A DNA stretch of 64,000 bases from PALSA-350 sp963794165 (GCA_963794165.1 CAWCCT010000001.1:124001-188000); one strand, 5' to 3'; positions 45,036 through 54,443 are shown, counted from the stretch's first letter. Numbers and translations are program-made. Notes: a model not told the origin generated them from the letters alone.

Positions 45036-45145
45036 AAGCATTTTTCCTATGATTGCGTTCTCTTGAGAGGAGCGATGTGCGGTTTTATTGATAAAAAGCC
45101 GCGTTTATACCCTCTCTTCGGTCTACATCTATAGGAAAAATGCTT
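45036..45145. repeat. Spaced inverted repeat between ypdA and the histidine kinase
   Basis: AAGCATTTTTCCTAT (45036-45050) and ATAGGAAAAATGCTT (45131-45145) are perfect inverted copies 80 bp apart. The right arm reaches the ypdA stop codon. They may form a long-range stem or mark regulator binding sites. Confidence 0.4.
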
Positions 45146-46173
45146 TAGCCAACCTTGACCGAAGCTCTGCCGGCAAGCTTGGCTTCGATATCCTGCGCAA
45201 TTTGACGGCCGTGAAAGCGGCCATTCTCAATGAAAATCTCATTGGTGCGATTGCCTGCAACAATCACTCCCGCGAGATAGAGACCGGGTACATTACTTTC
45301 CAGCGATTGCGGATCACACTCCGGGCAGCGGTCCTGCCCTGACATGCGTACACCAAGAGCGGCCAGAAACTCAAAATCGGGATGGTATCCCGTCAGGGCA
45401 AAAACGTAGTCATTCTTGAGAGTAACAGTACCTTTGGGTGTGAGCAGCTCTGCCGAGTCCTCGGCGATGCTGACCACGGCGCTCGAGAAATAGGCGGCGA
45501 CTTCGCCATTCTTGATGCGATTGTTGATATCCGGCAAAATCCAGTATTTGACGTGGTGATGCATGGCCGGGCCACGGTGCACCAGGGTCACATGAGCTCC
45601 GTGGCGCCACAGGTCCAGGGCCGCGATCGCGGCTGAGTTCTTGCCCCCGATCACCAGCACATTCTGGTCGTAGTAGGGGTGGGGGTCGTGGTAATAGTGC
45701 AGCACCTTGGGCAGCTCTTCCCCCGGCACGTCAAGATAATTTGGCAGGTCATAATAGCCCGTCGCGAGAATAACTTTGCGCGCGCCGTAGGATCTGTGAC
45801 GGGAGAACCGATCGATGGTGTTGATCGTGAAATCTCCATCCTCACCGGTAAGGCCGGATACGGTCTGGTATTGACGAAGCTCCAGCTGATAATGCTCCGC
45901 GACCTTGCGATAGTATTCCAGCGCCTCGTTGCGGCTGGGTTTTTGGTTGGGGCTGGAAAACGGCATATCGCCAATTTCCAGCAGCTCAGGTGTAGTAAAA
46001 AACGTCATGTTCGACGGATAGTGAAAAAGGGAATTGCACAGGCAGCCCTTATCCACCAGCACGGCGCGTAAGCCGGCGCGCTGGGCCTCAATCGCGCAGG
46101 CCAAACCGGTAGGACCGGCGCCCACAACCAGGACATCAAAGCTTTCCTTCAGGACACCACGGCTGTGCTCCAT
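45145..46173 (-). CDS. ypdA: YpdA-type bacillithiol-disulfide reductase (FAD/NAD(P)H)
   Basis: This 342-aa flavoprotein has an N-terminal FAD loop (DVLVVGAGPTGLACAIEAQRAG), a central NAD(P) Rossmann site (VLVIGGKNSAAIAALDLWR) and a C-terminal FAD segment (ESNVPGLYLAGVIVAGNRTNEIFIENGRFHG). The CLCNSLFHYP segment and YPSNMTFFTT are typical of YpdA, which reduces bacillithiol disulfide. Bacillithiol enzymes are known in acidobacteria. It is divergent from aspA with an 87-bp gap. The exact thiol substrate is inferred. Confidence 0.86.
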   Translation of the reverse strand: MEHSRGVLKESFDVLVVGAGPTGLACAIEAQRAGLRAVLVDKGCLCNSLFHYPSNMTFFTTPELLEIGDMPFSSPNQKPSRNEALEYYRKVAEHYQLELRQYQTVSGLTGEDGDFTINTIDRFSRHRSYGARKVILATGYYDLPNYLDVPGEELPKVLHYYHDPHPYYDQNVLVIGGKNSAAIAALDLWRHGAHVTLVHRGPAMHHHVKYWILPDINNRIKNGEVAAYFSSAVVSIAEDSAELLTPKGTVTLKNDYVFALTGYHPDFEFLAALGVRMSGQDRCPECDPQSLESNVPGLYLAGVIVAGNRTNEIFIENGRFHGRQIAQDIEAKLAGRASVKVG

Positions 46174-46260
46174 GTATATAGCTTAGACGATGCGCCGTAC
46201 CCAGCTGATGGCTGAAATCGCTATAATTGAGGGTTCTCGCGATTCAGGGGCTGCTTTCTT

Positions 46261-47694
46261 ATGTCTGATCACCGCAAGGAAAAAGATTCGCTTGGTTTTG
46301 TTGAAGTGCCGGCGAAGGCTTATTACGGCGCGCAAACCGCGCGGGCCGTTGATAATTTCCCCATCTCAGGTTTGAGTGCTCATGCCGAACTCGTCCGCGC
46401 CCTAGGAATGGTGAAGCGCGCCGCCGCCGAGGCCAACAAAGAGCTGGGGCTGGTGGATGCCAAGCGAGCCGATGCCATAATCCAAGCCGCCCAGGAAGTG
46501 ATTGACGGCAAGTGGAGTGACCAGTTCGTCGTCGATGTTTTCCAGGCTGGGGCGGGCGTAAGCCTGCACATGAACACCAACGAGGTTATCGCCAACCGTG
46601 CCAACGAGATCCTGGGAGGAAAACTGGGCGAGTATGCCCAGGTACACCCCAACGATCACGTGAACTATGGTCAGTCGACTAACGATGTCTTCCCCACGGC
46701 TATGCGCCTGGCCACACTGCTCGCGTTGGACACGTTCTACCCGGTTTTGGACCATTTGGCCGCAACCTTAGCGGAGAAGGCGAAGGCCTTTCACGGCATC
46801 ATGAAGTCGGGCCGCACGCACATGCAGGATGCGGTTCCCCTGCGCCTGGGGCAGGAATTTGCGGCCTATGGCGTGGCCGTGGAAAAGGGCCAGCAGTTCC
46901 TGAAGATGGCTTCCGGGACGCTACGCGAGTTGGGGCTGGGCGGCAGTGCGGTGGGCACAGGCATTAATACGCATCCGGATTACCGCGTGAAGGCCGTTGC
47001 CCATCTGGCCCGCATTTCGGGACAGCACCTGGTGCCGGCTGAGGACATGCGCTGGGCCATGCAATCCAACGCCTGCATGGCCGATGTGAGCTCGGCTTTG
47101 CGCGGGATCGCGCTCGAAACCATCCGCATTTCGAATGACATACGTCTGCTTAGTTCGGGACCGAATACAGGTTTGGCGGAAATTTATCTTCCCGCCTTGC
47201 AGCCGGGCTCTTCTATCATGCCGGGCAAGATCAATCCGGTCATCCCGGAACTGGCGGCCATGGTCAGTTTCCAGGTCATCGGTAACGATACCGCCGTGGC
47301 CTATGCCGTCCAAGCAGGACAGCTGGAGCTGAACGTGATGATGCCGACCATGGCGCACAACGTGCTCCTGAGTGTGACTATTTTGGGCAACATGTTGCGC
47401 GAGTTCGACGAGCAGTGCATTGCCGGCATCACGGCCAATGAGCAGCGTTGCCAACAATACGCGCAGAGCACGGTCTCCTTGGCCACGGCGCTCAACCCCT
47501 ACATTGGTTATGCCAAGGCTGCGGAAATCGTGAAGGAATCCGTTGCCACCGGAAAGTCGATTATTGAAATCGCCCGCGCCCGAAAGCAGCTCACCGAAGC
47601 AGAAATTGCGGAGATCCTCGACCCGGTCCGGATGACAGAACCGCAGTATCCCCTGGAAGCCGCAAAAGAACGCGACAAAGCCGTGACCGCCTGA
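46261..47694 (+). CDS. aspA: Aspartate ammonia-lyase
   Basis: This 477-aa class II fumarase/aspartase-superfamily enzyme has GSSIMPGKINPVIPE (the catalytic-Ser loop), GRTHMQDAVPL, STNDVFPTAMR and NPYIGYAKAAEI. The aspartase branch is favoured over fumarase by the overall length and the start (KDSLGFVEVPAKAYYGAQTARAVDNFPISG). It converts aspartate to fumarate and ammonia. It is divergent from ypdA. Fumarase C remains a possible alternative. Confidence 0.82.
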   Translation: MSDHRKEKDSLGFVEVPAKAYYGAQTARAVDNFPISGLSAHAELVRALGMVKRAAAEANKELGLVDAKRADAIIQAAQEVIDGKWSDQFVVDVFQAGAGVSLHMNTNEVIANRANEILGGKLGEYAQVHPNDHVNYGQSTNDVFPTAMRLATLLALDTFYPVLDHLAATLAEKAKAFHGIMKSGRTHMQDAVPLRLGQEFAAYGVAVEKGQQFLKMASGTLRELGLGGSAVGTGINTHPDYRVKAVAHLARISGQHLVPAEDMRWAMQSNACMADVSSALRGIALETIRISNDIRLLSSGPNTGLAEIYLPALQPGSSIMPGKINPVIPELAAMVSFQVIGNDTAVAYAVQAGQLELNVMMPTMAHNVLLSVTILGNMLREFDEQCIAGITANEQRCQQYAQSTVSLATALNPYIGYAKAAEIVKESVATGKSIIEIARARKQLTEAEIAEILDPVRMTEPQYPLEAAKERDKAVTA

Positions 47695-47717
47695 AACGTC
47701 GCTCGGGATGATATCGA

Positions 47718-47952
47718 AGGGTGCCCCAGGTCTCCGATTTCCTGCGAAGTTTAGTGGGTTCCGCGCACTCTATGCGCCTTTCCGTATCGAAAGGCGCACA
47801 AGCTGTCCTGTCTAGTACTACGTACAGGAAATTCGGGGGGTCTCGCTTTTGAGACCTGGGATCCGCGCAACCGATCTCGAATGGAAGTACCGCCCCTTTG
47901 TCAGCCCAACGAAGCCGACCTGTCCCGGTGTGCCGTGGAGGGACCTACGGTT
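47718..47952. repeat. Composite of decayed repeat elements (families A and D)
   Basis: The gap after aspA contains gggtgccccaggtct (from about 47720) and ggtctcgcttttgagacctgggatcc (47839-47864), which are arm words of the family A elements. It also has acaggaaattcgggg and, at 47910-47952, gaagccgacctgtcccggtg followed by tgccgtggag, a family D unit. A small stem gcgcctttccgtatcgaaaggcgc (47774-47797) is embedded. No gene is supported. Confidence 0.65.
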
Positions 47953-47958
47953 TCTTTT

Positions 47959-48726
47959 CTACTGGCGGCCGAAACGATAGACGATGCCCGCATTAAAGCC
48001 GATGTTCTTCACCTGCGCCGTGCCTCCAAAGGTGGTGAACCAATACCCTGGCTGTATACGCGCAGCAAGTCCGGGACCCAGGTTGTAGTCAATCGGCACA
48101 CCAAGCGCAAGGCTGAAATCGACCCCTTGGCCCCATAGTCCGACGAACGTGCCCGGAGGAACCCCAGAACTAGCTGCATTGAAATTGCCCTTCGCCCCAC
48201 CCACCAGGGCCTGTCCGCTGATGGCCCAATGCTCCCGGCGCACGATACGATACTGCGGCCCCGCCATGAAGCTGTACTCGCTGATGCTGGGCTTGAAGAT
48301 GTTGTATGGGTTGGGGGTGATGAAGGCGGTTCCGTAGTAGCCACGCAAGTCCCCTGTTATCCCCCAGCGACCCCATAAATAATCGGTGAATCCGCCATTC
48401 CAGAGAGACTCATTGATGTGCTGAAGCGACTCACCTGGGCGGAAGCGAGTATAGCCCCCGCCGCCATAGACCTCGAACTTGTGGCTGTAGGTATCCTGGA
48501 CCACGCGTTGCTTTCGCGCTGCGCGGCGTGCTTGGATGCGCGCCTGCGCCTCCTGGGCCAGGCGAACTTGATTCTGTTGCGGATTCTCCGGCTGTTGCGT
48601 CTGTACTGGTGCTGGGGCCTGCGAATCGCTGCTGGTGGGATTCTGCGCCATGAGCCGTGATACCGAGAGAACAATCAAAAAAAGAACCGGATACACTTGG
48701 CATCCAAAACGCTTGCTATGATGCAT
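47959..48726 (-). CDS. Outer-membrane beta-barrel protein (OmpW/PagP-like size), function unknown
   Basis: This 255-aa protein starts at ATG 48726, preceded by GGAGG. It has a signal segment (VYPVLFLIVLSVSRLMA, cleavage after MAQ). A Gln-rich, basic low-complexity stretch follows (QARIQARRAARKQRV). Then come alternating beta strands: KFEVYGGGGYTRFRP, SLWNGGFTDYLWGRWGITGDLRGYYGTAF, YSFMAGPQYRIVRRE, and a C-terminal NIGFNAGIVYRFGRQ, a barrel-like end. It is divergent from the cytochrome c gene. The function is unknown. Confidence 0.72.
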   Translation of the reverse strand: MHHSKRFGCQVYPVLFLIVLSVSRLMAQNPTSSDSQAPAPVQTQQPENPQQNQVRLAQEAQARIQARRAARKQRVVQDTYSHKFEVYGGGGYTRFRPGESLQHINESLWNGGFTDYLWGRWGITGDLRGYYGTAFITPNPYNIFKPSISEYSFMAGPQYRIVRREHWAISGQALVGGAKGNFNAASSGVPPGTFVGLWGQGVDFSLALGVPIDYNLGPGLAARIQPGYWFTTFGGTAQVKNIGFNAGIVYRFGRQ

Positions 48727-48861
48727 GAACCTGAAAGCCTCCACTGCCTGCCGCCGTTGGGCGATGAAAATACAGTTGATGTCCTGGTTAGTATTAGAGC
48801 ATTTCTGCCCTTGCTATATCCTTCCCGAGGGCAGTGAGAAAGAAAAAGAGGGCGAAACGAG

Positions 48862-49407
48862 ATGAAATTTCTGATCGGGCTGCTGATCGGCTTGCTGATT
48901 CCACCAATTTGCATCTGGCTCTACCTCCGGGCAGGCAGTCCACCGGTGGCCACCAGCGACCCGGCTCTACCCTTCGAAGAGGCGATCGTCCACCTTCCGC
49001 TGCATGCGCGTATCGATCGTGAGATGGTGAAGACGCCCCCAGTTGAGGCCAGCCCTACCAACCTGGAGATCGGCGCCCACATCTACCGTCAACAATGTGC
49101 CACCTGCCACGGCCTATATGGACGCCCGGCCTCGTTTGCGAAAGGGATGTATCCGCAGGCCCCTCAGCTTTGGGAGCCGCACCGCGATGGGGTCGTCGGC
49201 GTCAGCGACGACCCACCGGGAGAGACATATTGGAAGGTAGCGAACGGCATCCGGCTTTCAGGCATGCCCGCCTTCAAACAAGTTCTGAACCAGACCGAGA
49301 TGTGGCAAGTTTCGCAGCTGCTGGCAAACGCAGACAAGCCGCTACCCCCTGGCGTGTTGACGCTGTTGAAACAGCCGCTCGATCTTGATCCTGTAGCCCC
49401 GCAATAA
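48862..49407 (+). CDS. Membrane-anchored c-type cytochrome
   Basis: This 181-aa protein has an N-terminal anchor (LIGLLIGLLIPPICIWLYL). One heme motif, CATCH, lies at residues 79-83, with the distal Met ligand likely in SGMPAFKQV. The domain is about 95 residues, typical of cytochrome c class I. It acts in periplasmic electron transfer. It is convergent with the DUF481-type gene seven bases on. The role in a specific chain cannot be told. Confidence 0.88.
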   Translation: MKFLIGLLIGLLIPPICIWLYLRAGSPPVATSDPALPFEEAIVHLPLHARIDREMVKTPPVEASPTNLEIGAHIYRQQCATCHGLYGRPASFAKGMYPQAPQLWEPHRDGVVGVSDDPPGETYWKVANGIRLSGMPAFKQVLNQTEMWQVSQLLANADKPLPPGVLTLLKQPLDLDPVAPQ

Positions 49408-49414
49408 GCCAAAT

Positions 49415-50620
49415 TTACTTGAGCGTATAGGTCACTCCAGCGGTGAACTGGAATGAGTTCTTCTTGCTCCCTATGGCAGGGTCGTTCAGGAAATCGTCCA
49501 ATGCGCCTACCGTAAAGCCGAAGCGCTTGTATACCGGGAACGTGAGGCCTGCGGTGGCCAAAGCCGAATAGGCATTGGTCTGATTAAACGCAGGTGTAAT
49601 CACCGCCGTTTCGTTGAAGACCAGACCATGGGGCAGCTTCAGCATGTAAGTGTCTCCAAAGTCGGCTCCGATCAGGTTCTTGCTGGGGGTGAGGGGAGGA
49701 GGAGGCACAATGCCGGGGGTCACAAAATATTGCTGTCTCTCGAAGTGGATATCGAATTTGAGATCCAGTTCCTGATTCGGATCCTTGATTAAGGTGTAAC
49801 CCGCACCACCACCGTACAACTGTTGCAAACTCATGCCTTGCGAGTAATTGTGATCAAAGGCTGTATCCACCAGGAAGTAGAAGCGCGGCGAGACATACCA
49901 GTCTTGCTCAGCATCGAAGTGGATGATGTTGGTCTTTGTCCCTTCGGTGCCGGGCTGGGTGATGGAACCGTACGCTCCGGTAAAGTCGAAGAGGGTGCGC
50001 TCACGTGGATCAAGCCAGGTCACGCTCGGAATAGCCCTTACTAATGCTGCCGATCCCGTAAAGTTGCGGCTGTTTTGCGTGGCCTCAATCAGGGTAGCTC
50101 CCGCGGTTAGGGCGCCGTTCCAGCCGGAGAAGAAGCCGGGCTTGCCTAGTACTTCTTTGTTGAAAGTAGCCTGATCGATAACGTACTGCGTGTTCTTTAC
50201 CGGAATGTCTTTGGATGGGCCGCCGGCAGGCGCAGTGACCTTGACCTGGTCGTCCTCAACCTGGACGGCGCCTTGGGCAATGTCACCGTTAGGCGTCTTG
50301 CGGGTGACATGCTGGCCCTGCTGAATCACAGCGAACTGCTGCCCGGACTTAATGGACTTGATCTTGTCCCAGGTCACGGTCACGTCTCCCGCGATATCGC
50401 TGTGAAACGTCACACTGCCATCGATCTCGCGCAAAAGCTTTCCCGTGAGCTGGTCGCCGTTGGTGAAGAAGATGACATCCGTGCCCGCCGCAGGGGCTGC
50501 GGGCGCGCTTTGTGCCTGCACCGGCAGCGCAAAGCCGAGCCCGAGAGCGGCAGACAGCAAAAGACGCAAATGGCTTGGCAGTCGCGAATAGACGCGGTTG
50601 ACAAATCTAAACTGAGACAT
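49415..50620 (-). CDS. DUF481 outer-membrane barrel protein
   Basis: This 401-aa protein has a signal peptide (LLLSAALGLGFALPVQA). An N-terminal periplasmic part reads DVIFFTNGDQLTGKLLREIDGSVTFHSDIAGDVTVTWDKIKSI, like the YdiY/DUF481 family. A barrel with regular strands follows (GWNGALTAGATLIEATQ, FYFLVDTAFDHNYSQG, LDLKFDIHFERQQYF). The C-terminal residues QFTAGVTYTLK are barrel-like. Some family members are acid-inducible; the function here is unknown. A low-complexity Ala/Pro stretch follows the signal. Confidence 0.85.
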   Translation of the reverse strand: MSQFRFVNRVYSRLPSHLRLLLSAALGLGFALPVQAQSAPAAPAAGTDVIFFTNGDQLTGKLLREIDGSVTFHSDIAGDVTVTWDKIKSIKSGQQFAVIQQGQHVTRKTPNGDIAQGAVQVEDDQVKVTAPAGGPSKDIPVKNTQYVIDQATFNKEVLGKPGFFSGWNGALTAGATLIEATQNSRNFTGSAALVRAIPSVTWLDPRERTLFDFTGAYGSITQPGTEGTKTNIIHFDAEQDWYVSPRFYFLVDTAFDHNYSQGMSLQQLYGGGAGYTLIKDPNQELDLKFDIHFERQQYFVTPGIVPPPPLTPSKNLIGADFGDTYMLKLPHGLVFNETAVITPAFNQTNAYSALATAGLTFPVYKRFGFTVGALDDFLNDPAIGSKKNSFQFTAGVTYTLK

Positions 50621-50882
50621 AGAGACGGAACCTTCCTGGAGAAGATGGGTAGGGCAAAACGAATGCCCCGGCGCTACCTGGTACTGGATTGGCCCGCGAT
50701 GCTGACTGAATGATGGTAAAACGTCACCTGCAAATTAAGACGTCACCAACGCGTGGAAAGCCTAACTGGTTGTGATGGGGCGCAATCGACCTCCACCGGC
50801 TGACTTTTGGCGGAGGTGTCGCCTCAGAACCTATTGCAGAGTAGCACTGGATTGTAAGCAGCCATACTCGTAAAATGACTAG

Positions 50883-51929
50883 GTGGCAATTACCAGGACA
50901 CAAGCTCTCGACTATTTCCGCTCGGATGACCTCATCGGCCTGGGTATGGAAGCCGACGCACTCCGCCGCAAGCTGCATCCCGAGGGCGTGGTGACCTACA
51001 TTATTGACCGCAATATCAACTATACAAATTTTTGCACCGAGTACTGTAGCTTTTGTGCTTTTTACCGGCCTTTAAAGGGCAAGCTCGCCGCCGAGGGCTA
51101 CATTCTCGATTTTGAGACCATTTATCGAAAGATAGCCGAAACCCTGGAAATGGGCGGCACGGGCGTGCTAATGCAAGGCGGTTTGCACCCCGACCTCAAG
51201 ATCGAATGGTTCGAGCGTTTGCTTCAGGGCATCAAGCAGCGCTTCCCGCAGATCTGGCTGCATTGTTTCTCCGCCTCAGAGATTCTGGCCATCGCCGAGT
51301 ACAGCAATCTCTCGCTGCGGGATACCATCGCGCGGCTGCGCGATGCAGGCCTGGCTTCGATTCCGGGAGGCGGCGCCGAAATTCTGGATGACGAGGTGCG
51401 CCACCGCATTGCACGCCTCAAGTGTTCCACCCAGGACTGGGTCGATGTGCATCGTACGGCCCATGAGCTGGGCATGCGTACCACGGCCACGATGATGTTT
51501 GGCGTGGGGGAAAGCTTTGAGCAGCGTATCAACCACTTTGAGCAAGTGCGTCGCTTGCAGGAAGAAACCGGCGGCTTTACGGCTTTCATTCCCTGGAGTT
51601 TTCAGCCCAAGAATACCGCCCTGGGGGGACGTAAGTGGGATGAGGCGACCTCGGTTGAGTATCTGAAAGTACTGGCGATCTCACGCCTCTTTCTGGACAA
51701 CATCGAGAACGTGCAATCGAGCTGGGTCACGCAAGGGTTAAAAGTGTTGCAGCTTGGCTTGCGCTTTGGCGGCAACGACGTGGGCTCGGTAATGCTGGAA
51801 GAGAACGTGGTCAAGGCCGCTGGAACCTCCAACTGCACTACGGAAGAAGAGCTGCGGCACGTCATCCGCGGCGCCGGATTCCGGCCGGTGCAGCGGGATA
51901 CGCTGTACACCACCAATTTCCTCAACTGA
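50883..51929 (+). CDS. mqnC: Cyclic dehypoxanthinyl futalosine synthase
   Basis: This 348-aa radical-SAM enzyme has the cluster motif in NFCTEYCSFCAFYRP (Cys51, Cys55, Cys58). Family segments follow: MGGTGVLMQGGLHPDLKIEWFE, GGGAEILDDEVR, TATMMFGVGESFEQRINH, FTAFIPWSFQPKNTALG and GGNDVGSVMLEENVV. It performs the futalosine-pathway cyclisation to menaquinone. The start is GTG at 50883 (MAITRTQALDYFRSDDLIGLG). mqnA, another enzyme of the pathway, is at 19.7-20.6 kb. Confidence 0.95.
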   Translation: MAITRTQALDYFRSDDLIGLGMEADALRRKLHPEGVVTYIIDRNINYTNFCTEYCSFCAFYRPLKGKLAAEGYILDFETIYRKIAETLEMGGTGVLMQGGLHPDLKIEWFERLLQGIKQRFPQIWLHCFSASEILAIAEYSNLSLRDTIARLRDAGLASIPGGGAEILDDEVRHRIARLKCSTQDWVDVHRTAHELGMRTTATMMFGVGESFEQRINHFEQVRRLQEETGGFTAFIPWSFQPKNTALGGRKWDEATSVEYLKVLAISRLFLDNIENVQSSWVTQGLKVLQLGLRFGGNDVGSVMLEENVVKAAGTSNCTTEEELRHVIRGAGFRPVQRDTLYTTNFLN

Positions 51930-52061
51930 TTCGTACTCGGCTAAGCAGCATCATCTCGCATTACATGAGCATCTTAGCTATCAATCTGGACGACGTATGG
52001 AGGCCTCGCTCTGCTGGCAATTGCTGATCACCTAAGCAACTTTCCCGTATGGGCCCTGGGG

Positions 52062-53663
52062 TTGACTTCTCCCCAGCACGGTTTCGCGCACTATTTCCGG
52101 ACGCATTACGCAGATCGCACTTTCGAGCACTTGTATCACTGGAATTCTTTTGACACTGCACTCCTGATTCCCTACTTCCTTGTGATGGTTGTCCTTTCTT
52201 TCTATGGCATCCATCGCTATCAACTGGTTTACCGGTATTACAAGAACCGCAAGAATGCTGTGCGCGAGCCCAAGTCGCATTTCGTTGAGCTTCCCAGCAT
52301 CACCTTGCAGTTACCGATTTTTAATGAACAGTTTGTCGTCGGCCGCCTCATTGAGGCCTGCTGCAATCTGGATTATCCCGCTGACAAGCTGGAAATTCAG
52401 GTACTTGACGACTCCACCGACGACACCGTAGATGTCTCCCGGGCAGCGGTAGAGCTTTATCAATCCCTGGGACACAGGATCAACTACATTCACCGCGTCG
52501 ATCGGCATGGCTTCAAGGCCGGAGCGCTGGATGAGGGATTGCGCGTAGCCGCGGGCGAGTTCATCGCCATTTTCGATGCCGATTTTGTGCCGCCCAGAGA
52601 ATGGCTTATGCAGGTGGTACACCACTTTGCTGATCCCAGGATCGGCATGGTGCAGACTCGCTGGACCCATCTCAATCGCGACTACAGCTTTCTTACTCAG
52701 GTGGAAGCCATCCTGCTTGATGGCCACTTTATTCTCGAGCACGGCGGACGATCGCGCACCAATGCCTTTTTCAATTTCAACGGGACCGCCGGCATGTGGC
52801 GCCGTACGGCGATTGATGGCTCTGGCGGCTGGCAGCACGACACTCTGACCGAAGATACCGACCTGAGCTATCGGGCACAGCTGAAGGGTTGGAAGTTTCT
52901 TTATCTGCAGGACGTTGAATGTCCCGCCGAGCTGCCCATTGAAATGACAGCTTTCAAGACGCAGCAAGCGCGTTGGGCCAAGGGGTTGATACAAACCTCG
53001 AAGAAGATACTGCCCATGATGTTCCGCAGCGATGCGCCTTTCCACGTCAAGCTGGAGGCGTTTTACCACTTGACGGCGAACATCAGTTACCCCCTGATGA
53101 TTGTGCTCTCCACGCTGTTGATGCCGGCGATGATCATCCGCTTCTATCAGGGGTGGTTTCAAATGCTGTTGATTGACGTTCCCTTGTTCATGGCATCGAC
53201 ATTTTCCATCTCCTCGTTCTATTTGGTTTCCCAAAAAGAGTTATTTCCGGGAAAGTGGTACAGAACGCTTTTGTATCTACCGTTCCTTATGGCTCTGGGT
53301 ATAGGGTTGACGGTAACCAACACCAGGGCGGTGTTGGAGGCGCTTTTCGGAATCAAGACTGCTTTCAAGCGCACCCCTAAGTACCGCATAGAAAAGCGCG
53401 GGCAGGTGCCCCAGGCCGGCAAGTATCGCAAGCGTCTGGGCATCGTACCCTGGATCGAGCTGCTGATTGGCAGCTATTTTGCGCTAACCATCTGGTATGC
53501 AATCGTCAATGAGAACTATTTCACCGTGCCGTTTCTCCTGCTCTTCGTGCTGGGGTATTGGTACACCGGCCTGATGTCGTTGCTGGAAGGCCGATTCGAC
53601 CGCTTTCGCATCGGTGCCAACGCCGACGAATCCTCACCCAAGCCATTTCCCGTCGGCGTGTGA
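52062..53663 (+). CDS. Cellulose-synthase-like family 2 glycosyltransferase
   Basis: This 533-aa membrane protein starts at a TTG (52062); no better in-frame start is seen. One N-terminal helix is followed by the GT-A domain with DDSTDD, FDADFVP, a TEDTDLS motif and QQARWAKG, the D,D,D,QxxRW signature of processive beta-glycosyltransferases. Several C-terminal helices follow (LMIVLSTLLMPAMIIRF and others). It should polymerise a sugar-nucleotide-derived polysaccharide or glucan. It is an isolated gene after mqnC, with an element of family B after it. Confidence 0.9.
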   Translation: MTSPQHGFAHYFRTHYADRTFEHLYHWNSFDTALLIPYFLVMVVLSFYGIHRYQLVYRYYKNRKNAVREPKSHFVELPSITLQLPIFNEQFVVGRLIEACCNLDYPADKLEIQVLDDSTDDTVDVSRAAVELYQSLGHRINYIHRVDRHGFKAGALDEGLRVAAGEFIAIFDADFVPPREWLMQVVHHFADPRIGMVQTRWTHLNRDYSFLTQVEAILLDGHFILEHGGRSRTNAFFNFNGTAGMWRRTAIDGSGGWQHDTLTEDTDLSYRAQLKGWKFLYLQDVECPAELPIEMTAFKTQQARWAKGLIQTSKKILPMMFRSDAPFHVKLEAFYHLTANISYPLMIVLSTLLMPAMIIRFYQGWFQMLLIDVPLFMASTFSISSFYLVSQKELFPGKWYRTLLYLPFLMALGIGLTVTNTRAVLEALFGIKTAFKRTPKYRIEKRGQVPQAGKYRKRLGIVPWIELLIGSYFALTIWYAIVNENYFTVPFLLLFVLGYWYTGLMSLLEGRFDRFRIGANADESSPKPFPVGV

Positions 53664-53696
53664 GTTTCGTACCAGAGCGACTTTAGAGGACACGCC

Positions 53697-53869
53697 CCCT
53701 CACGAAGGCCGGGTGCCCCACATCTCGCTCGTTTTTCGCGAGATGTGGGATACCACTGCGCCTTCCCTCTGACACTCGATTCATCCAACGCACTGAGCGG
53801 TCAACATCAGTGGTATCCCACATCTCGCAAAAAACGAGCGAGATGTGGGGCACCCGGCCTTCGTGAGGG
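53697..53869. repeat. Long inverted-repeat element, family B copy 2
   Basis: Arms 53697-53758 and 53808-53869 (62 bp each) are near-perfect inverted copies that contain gggtgccccacatctcgctc and the nested tctcgctcgtttttcgcgaga dyad. The 49-bp centre is the reverse complement of the centre at 26029-26083, including ttgaccgctcagtgc. The two copies therefore face opposite ways. It lies between the glycosyltransferase and the VOC-fold gene. Confidence 0.88.
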
Positions 53870-53880
53870 AGCCATTTGCC

Positions 53881-54225
53881 TCAGCCCTCAGTCCAAGCGG
53901 CCAGCTCGTTCCCGGATGGATCGGCAAAGTGGAAGCGGGATCCTCCGGGAAAGGAGAAGATCTCCTTAGTAATTTTTCCCCCGGCTTCTCTGATCTGCAG
54001 CTGGGTAGCTTGCAAATCGTCGACGTAGATCACAATCAGCGGTCCGGACCCCGGAGATACGGGCCCCAGGCTGAATCCACCGGCTATCCGTCCGTCCTTG
54101 AAGCTGGTGTAATCAGGACCATAATCCTCGAATTCCCATCCGAAGACCTGGCTGTAGAACTGCCTGGTGGCCGGCAGGTTGTCGGCGTGGAACTCCACAT
54201 AATCAATGGTTTTATTGCGATTCAT
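53881..54225 (-). CDS. VOC (glyoxalase/bleomycin-resistance) superfamily protein
   Basis: This 114-aa protein starts at ATG 54225 with a strong GGAGG site six bases before it; the frame runs further upstream without support. It has the paired beta-alpha-beta modules of the fold: YVEFHADNLPATRQFYSQVFGWEF, YTSFKDGRIAGGF, LIVIYVDDLQATQLQIREAGG and FHFADPSGNELAAWTE. The metal-ligand pattern His/Glu is partly kept. The substrate is unknown. Confidence 0.86.
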   Translation of the reverse strand: MNRNKTIDYVEFHADNLPATRQFYSQVFGWEFEDYGPDYTSFKDGRIAGGFSLGPVSPGSGPLIVIYVDDLQATQLQIREAGGKITKEIFSFPGGSRFHFADPSGNELAAWTEG

Positions 54226-54409
54226 ACGATCCTCCATGCTCGGAGTGGTGGCCAGAGTAAAAGCACACCACCAGGGTGTGCTCGCAACTCCTCCGTCCAT
54301 GATCTCTGCGAGTAGGAGAACGTGGGTAGGGTCTCTTGATCGGAACAGCAGAGACCACCGAGGTACAGCAACAGAGTAATGAAGAAATACCCGGAATTCA
54401 AGCGGCGAA

Positions 54410-54432
54410 GGGCACGGCTATTAGCCGTGCCC
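54410..54432 (-). terminator. Hairpin after the outer-membrane barrel gene
   Basis: GGGCACGGCTA and TAGCCGTGCCC pair perfectly around one base. It starts about 12 bases after the minus-strand stop at 54444. A T-run is not evident. Confidence 0.5.
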
Positions 54433-54443
54433 GCTTTGCAAAG

